Positions 63,307 to 64,000 of a stretch of 64,000 nt of DNA are shown here, piece by piece. The stretch lies in NCBI RefSeq assembly GCF_000325705.1, contig NC_019904.1:5377501-5441500 (forward strand). The letters run 5' to 3'. This DNA comes from Echinicola vietnamensis DSM 17526 (GTDB taxonomy: Bacteria > Bacteroidota > Bacteroidia > Cytophagales > Cyclobacteriaceae). The translations under genes and the position numbers were made by a program. Every line of letters starts with the position of its first letter. Position 1 is the first letter of the stretch. The notes beneath the pieces were generated by a model that made no database searches, was not told the origin of the DNA, and saw nothing but the letters and a program-made list of their open reading frames with translations.

Positions 63307-63873
63307 TCAATTTCGTGGCGGGAAAATCCCCTGCACACAAATGATAAAACTGATGCAGGAATAGGGCTGGACATTGTTCACCGGGATATTCCCCCCTGTT
63401 CTCCCCGTCTCTGAAACTGTCTGGCTTCCAGCGTTCAGCGAGACACTTGGAGCTTCACTGTTAAACCCTTGTGCAGGTCTACCTGCTGCCATGGGTGCCG
63501 CTATGGTCGTGGCGCCATTGGTTCCTGGTATTTGCTCGGTAGCCTGTGCAGGACTTGCCTTGATCGAGACCGGAGCCAACGAGTGGCTGTGGGAAGGTAA
63601 GTTGGCCAAGGTAAGCGTATTGGTTTCTGCACCACCTTTTTGTCCCGGTCTATGATCGGACAATCCTGGTCCATGTCCAGGACCTACAGGCACCCTTCCC
63701 CTCAGGTCGGGCAGTGCAAAAGTCGTCCTACCGTCCCCTCCATAGGTGGTCCCCAATAAAGAAAACAGTGCGGAATATTGTGAAATTGCCAAAAGCTGGC
63801 CCTCGCAGTACATCCAGCCCCTTGGGGCAAAATTTCCTGCAAACATTTTTACGGTTGCCATGTACTCGTCCAT
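63307..63873 (-). CDS. Phage tail collar domain protein (Mdp-like)
   Basis: A 188-residue protein of the tail-collar/microcystin-dependent-protein family: M-F-A-G-N-F-A-P-R-G-W near the start, then C-E-G-Q-L-L-A-I-S-Q-Y-S-A-L-F-S-L-L-G-T, the block Y-G-G-D-G-R-T-T-F-A-L-P-D-L-R-G-R and V-G-P-G-H-G-P-G. The C-terminus ends with N-N-V-Q-P-Y-S-C-I-S-F-I-I-C. Such proteins are short fibre-tip or adhesin-like proteins found outside phage genomes in Bacteroidota. No other phage genes are here. It stands upstream of the giant adhesin on the same strand. Confidence 0.85.
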   Translation of the reverse strand: MDEYMATVKMFAGNFAPRGWMYCEGQLLAISQYSALFSLLGTTYGGDGRTTFALPDLRGRVPVGPGHGPGLSDHRPGQKGGAETNTLTLANLPSHSHSLAPVSIKASPAQATEQIPGTNGATTIAAPMAAGRPAQGFNSEAPSVSLNAGSQTVSETGRTGGNIPVNNVQPYSCISFIICVQGIFPPRN

Positions 63874-63924
63874 TTTTTCGTTGTTTTAGTTCAAAAATTG
63901 ATTTTCAGTAATCGCTATATGTCG

Positions 63925-64000
63925 TTAACCTTGGTCTTGATATTCCTGGTTGATCTTTTGGTAAAGTGCTTTCATTTCATCAATTACCTTGTCGTAGTTT
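63925..64000 (-). CDS. 3' end of an unidentified gene
   Basis: Only the last 24 codons and the stop (63925-63927) are in the window; the gene continues past position 64000. The C-terminus reads N-Y-D-K-V-I-D-E-M-K-A-L-Y-Q-K-I-N-Q-E-Y, a likely helix. It is on the same strand as the tail-collar gene, with a gap of 51 bases. Family not recognisable. Confidence 0.55.
   Translation of the reverse strand, partial: NYDKVIDEMKALYQKINQEYQDQG

Overview
The window looks like the chromosome of a polysaccharide-degrading Bacteroidota, most likely a cytophagalian such as a member of the Cyclobacteriaceae. That placement is inferred from gene content: two SusC/SusD pairs, one of them with a FecR/ECF-sigma regulator, sulfatases, a PorP/SprF protein, and a giant adhesin ending in a gliding-associated type B sorting domain of the type IX secretion system. 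No rRNA, tRNA or CRISPR array was seen.

Layout. (1) 119-10486, plus strand: a tight eleven-gene operon of membrane (DoxX, MFS), exported (two metallo-beta-lactamase-fold hydrolases, an alpha/beta hydrolase, a Yellow/MRJP-like propeller, a small conserved unknown) and redox or PLP enzymes (Gfo/Idh/MocA, aldo/keto reductase, trans-sulfuration enzyme, TIM-barrel isomerase). It looks like a small-molecule modification or detoxification locus of unknown substrate. (2) 10506-12179: a probable antitoxin remnant and an IS transposase broken by two one-base losses. (3) 12499-32051, minus strand: a 12-gene polysaccharide utilization locus (PUL). In transcription order it holds a fucose-isomerase-like enzyme, SusC, SusD, sulfatase, BNR protein, sulfatase, VCBS lipoprotein, YidR-like DUF3748 protein, DapA-family lyase, sodium symporter, ribulokinase-like kinase and sialate O-acetylesterase-like enzyme. 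A divergent AraC regulator sits at 32278. No classical glycoside hydrolase or lyase is recognisable. (4) 33178-34244: a ParD/ParE toxin-antitoxin cassette with a frameshifted toxin, between two imperfect copies of a roughly 100-bp sequence that each end in a terminator hairpin. (5) 34659-43833: a GH16 enzyme, a secreted EEP-family phosphodiesterase, and a second SusC/SusD system whose SusC has an STN signalling domain, with FecR and an ECF sigma factor. (6) 44342-50060, plus strand: a TPR/transmembrane/HTH regulator, a beta-propeller phytase lipoprotein and a TonB-dependent receptor, read as a phytate-use locus. (7) 50188-53014, minus: NEW3-domain protein, ABC ATPase and ABC permease. (8) 53424 to the end, minus: an unrecognised protein, a PorP/SprF protein, a 2512-residue repeat adhesin, a phage-tail-collar-fold protein and the 3' end of one more gene.

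How it fits together. Regions 3, 5 and 6 are nutrient-capture systems with three kinds of control: AraC, ECF/anti-sigma trans-envelope signalling, and a membrane TPR-HTH protein. Region 8 pairs a type B sorted adhesin with an SprF-type partner, as is known for gliding adhesins. The stretch between regions 3 and 5, and parts of region 2, are scarred by mobile DNA. All three broken reading frames found there are explained by loss of a single base, so sequencing error must be excluded before calling them pseudogenes.

The best candidates for something undescribed are the sulfatase-rich PUL without recognisable glycosidases (region 3), the membrane-regulator phytate locus (region 6), and the collar-protein/unknown-protein neighbourhood of the adhesin (region 8).
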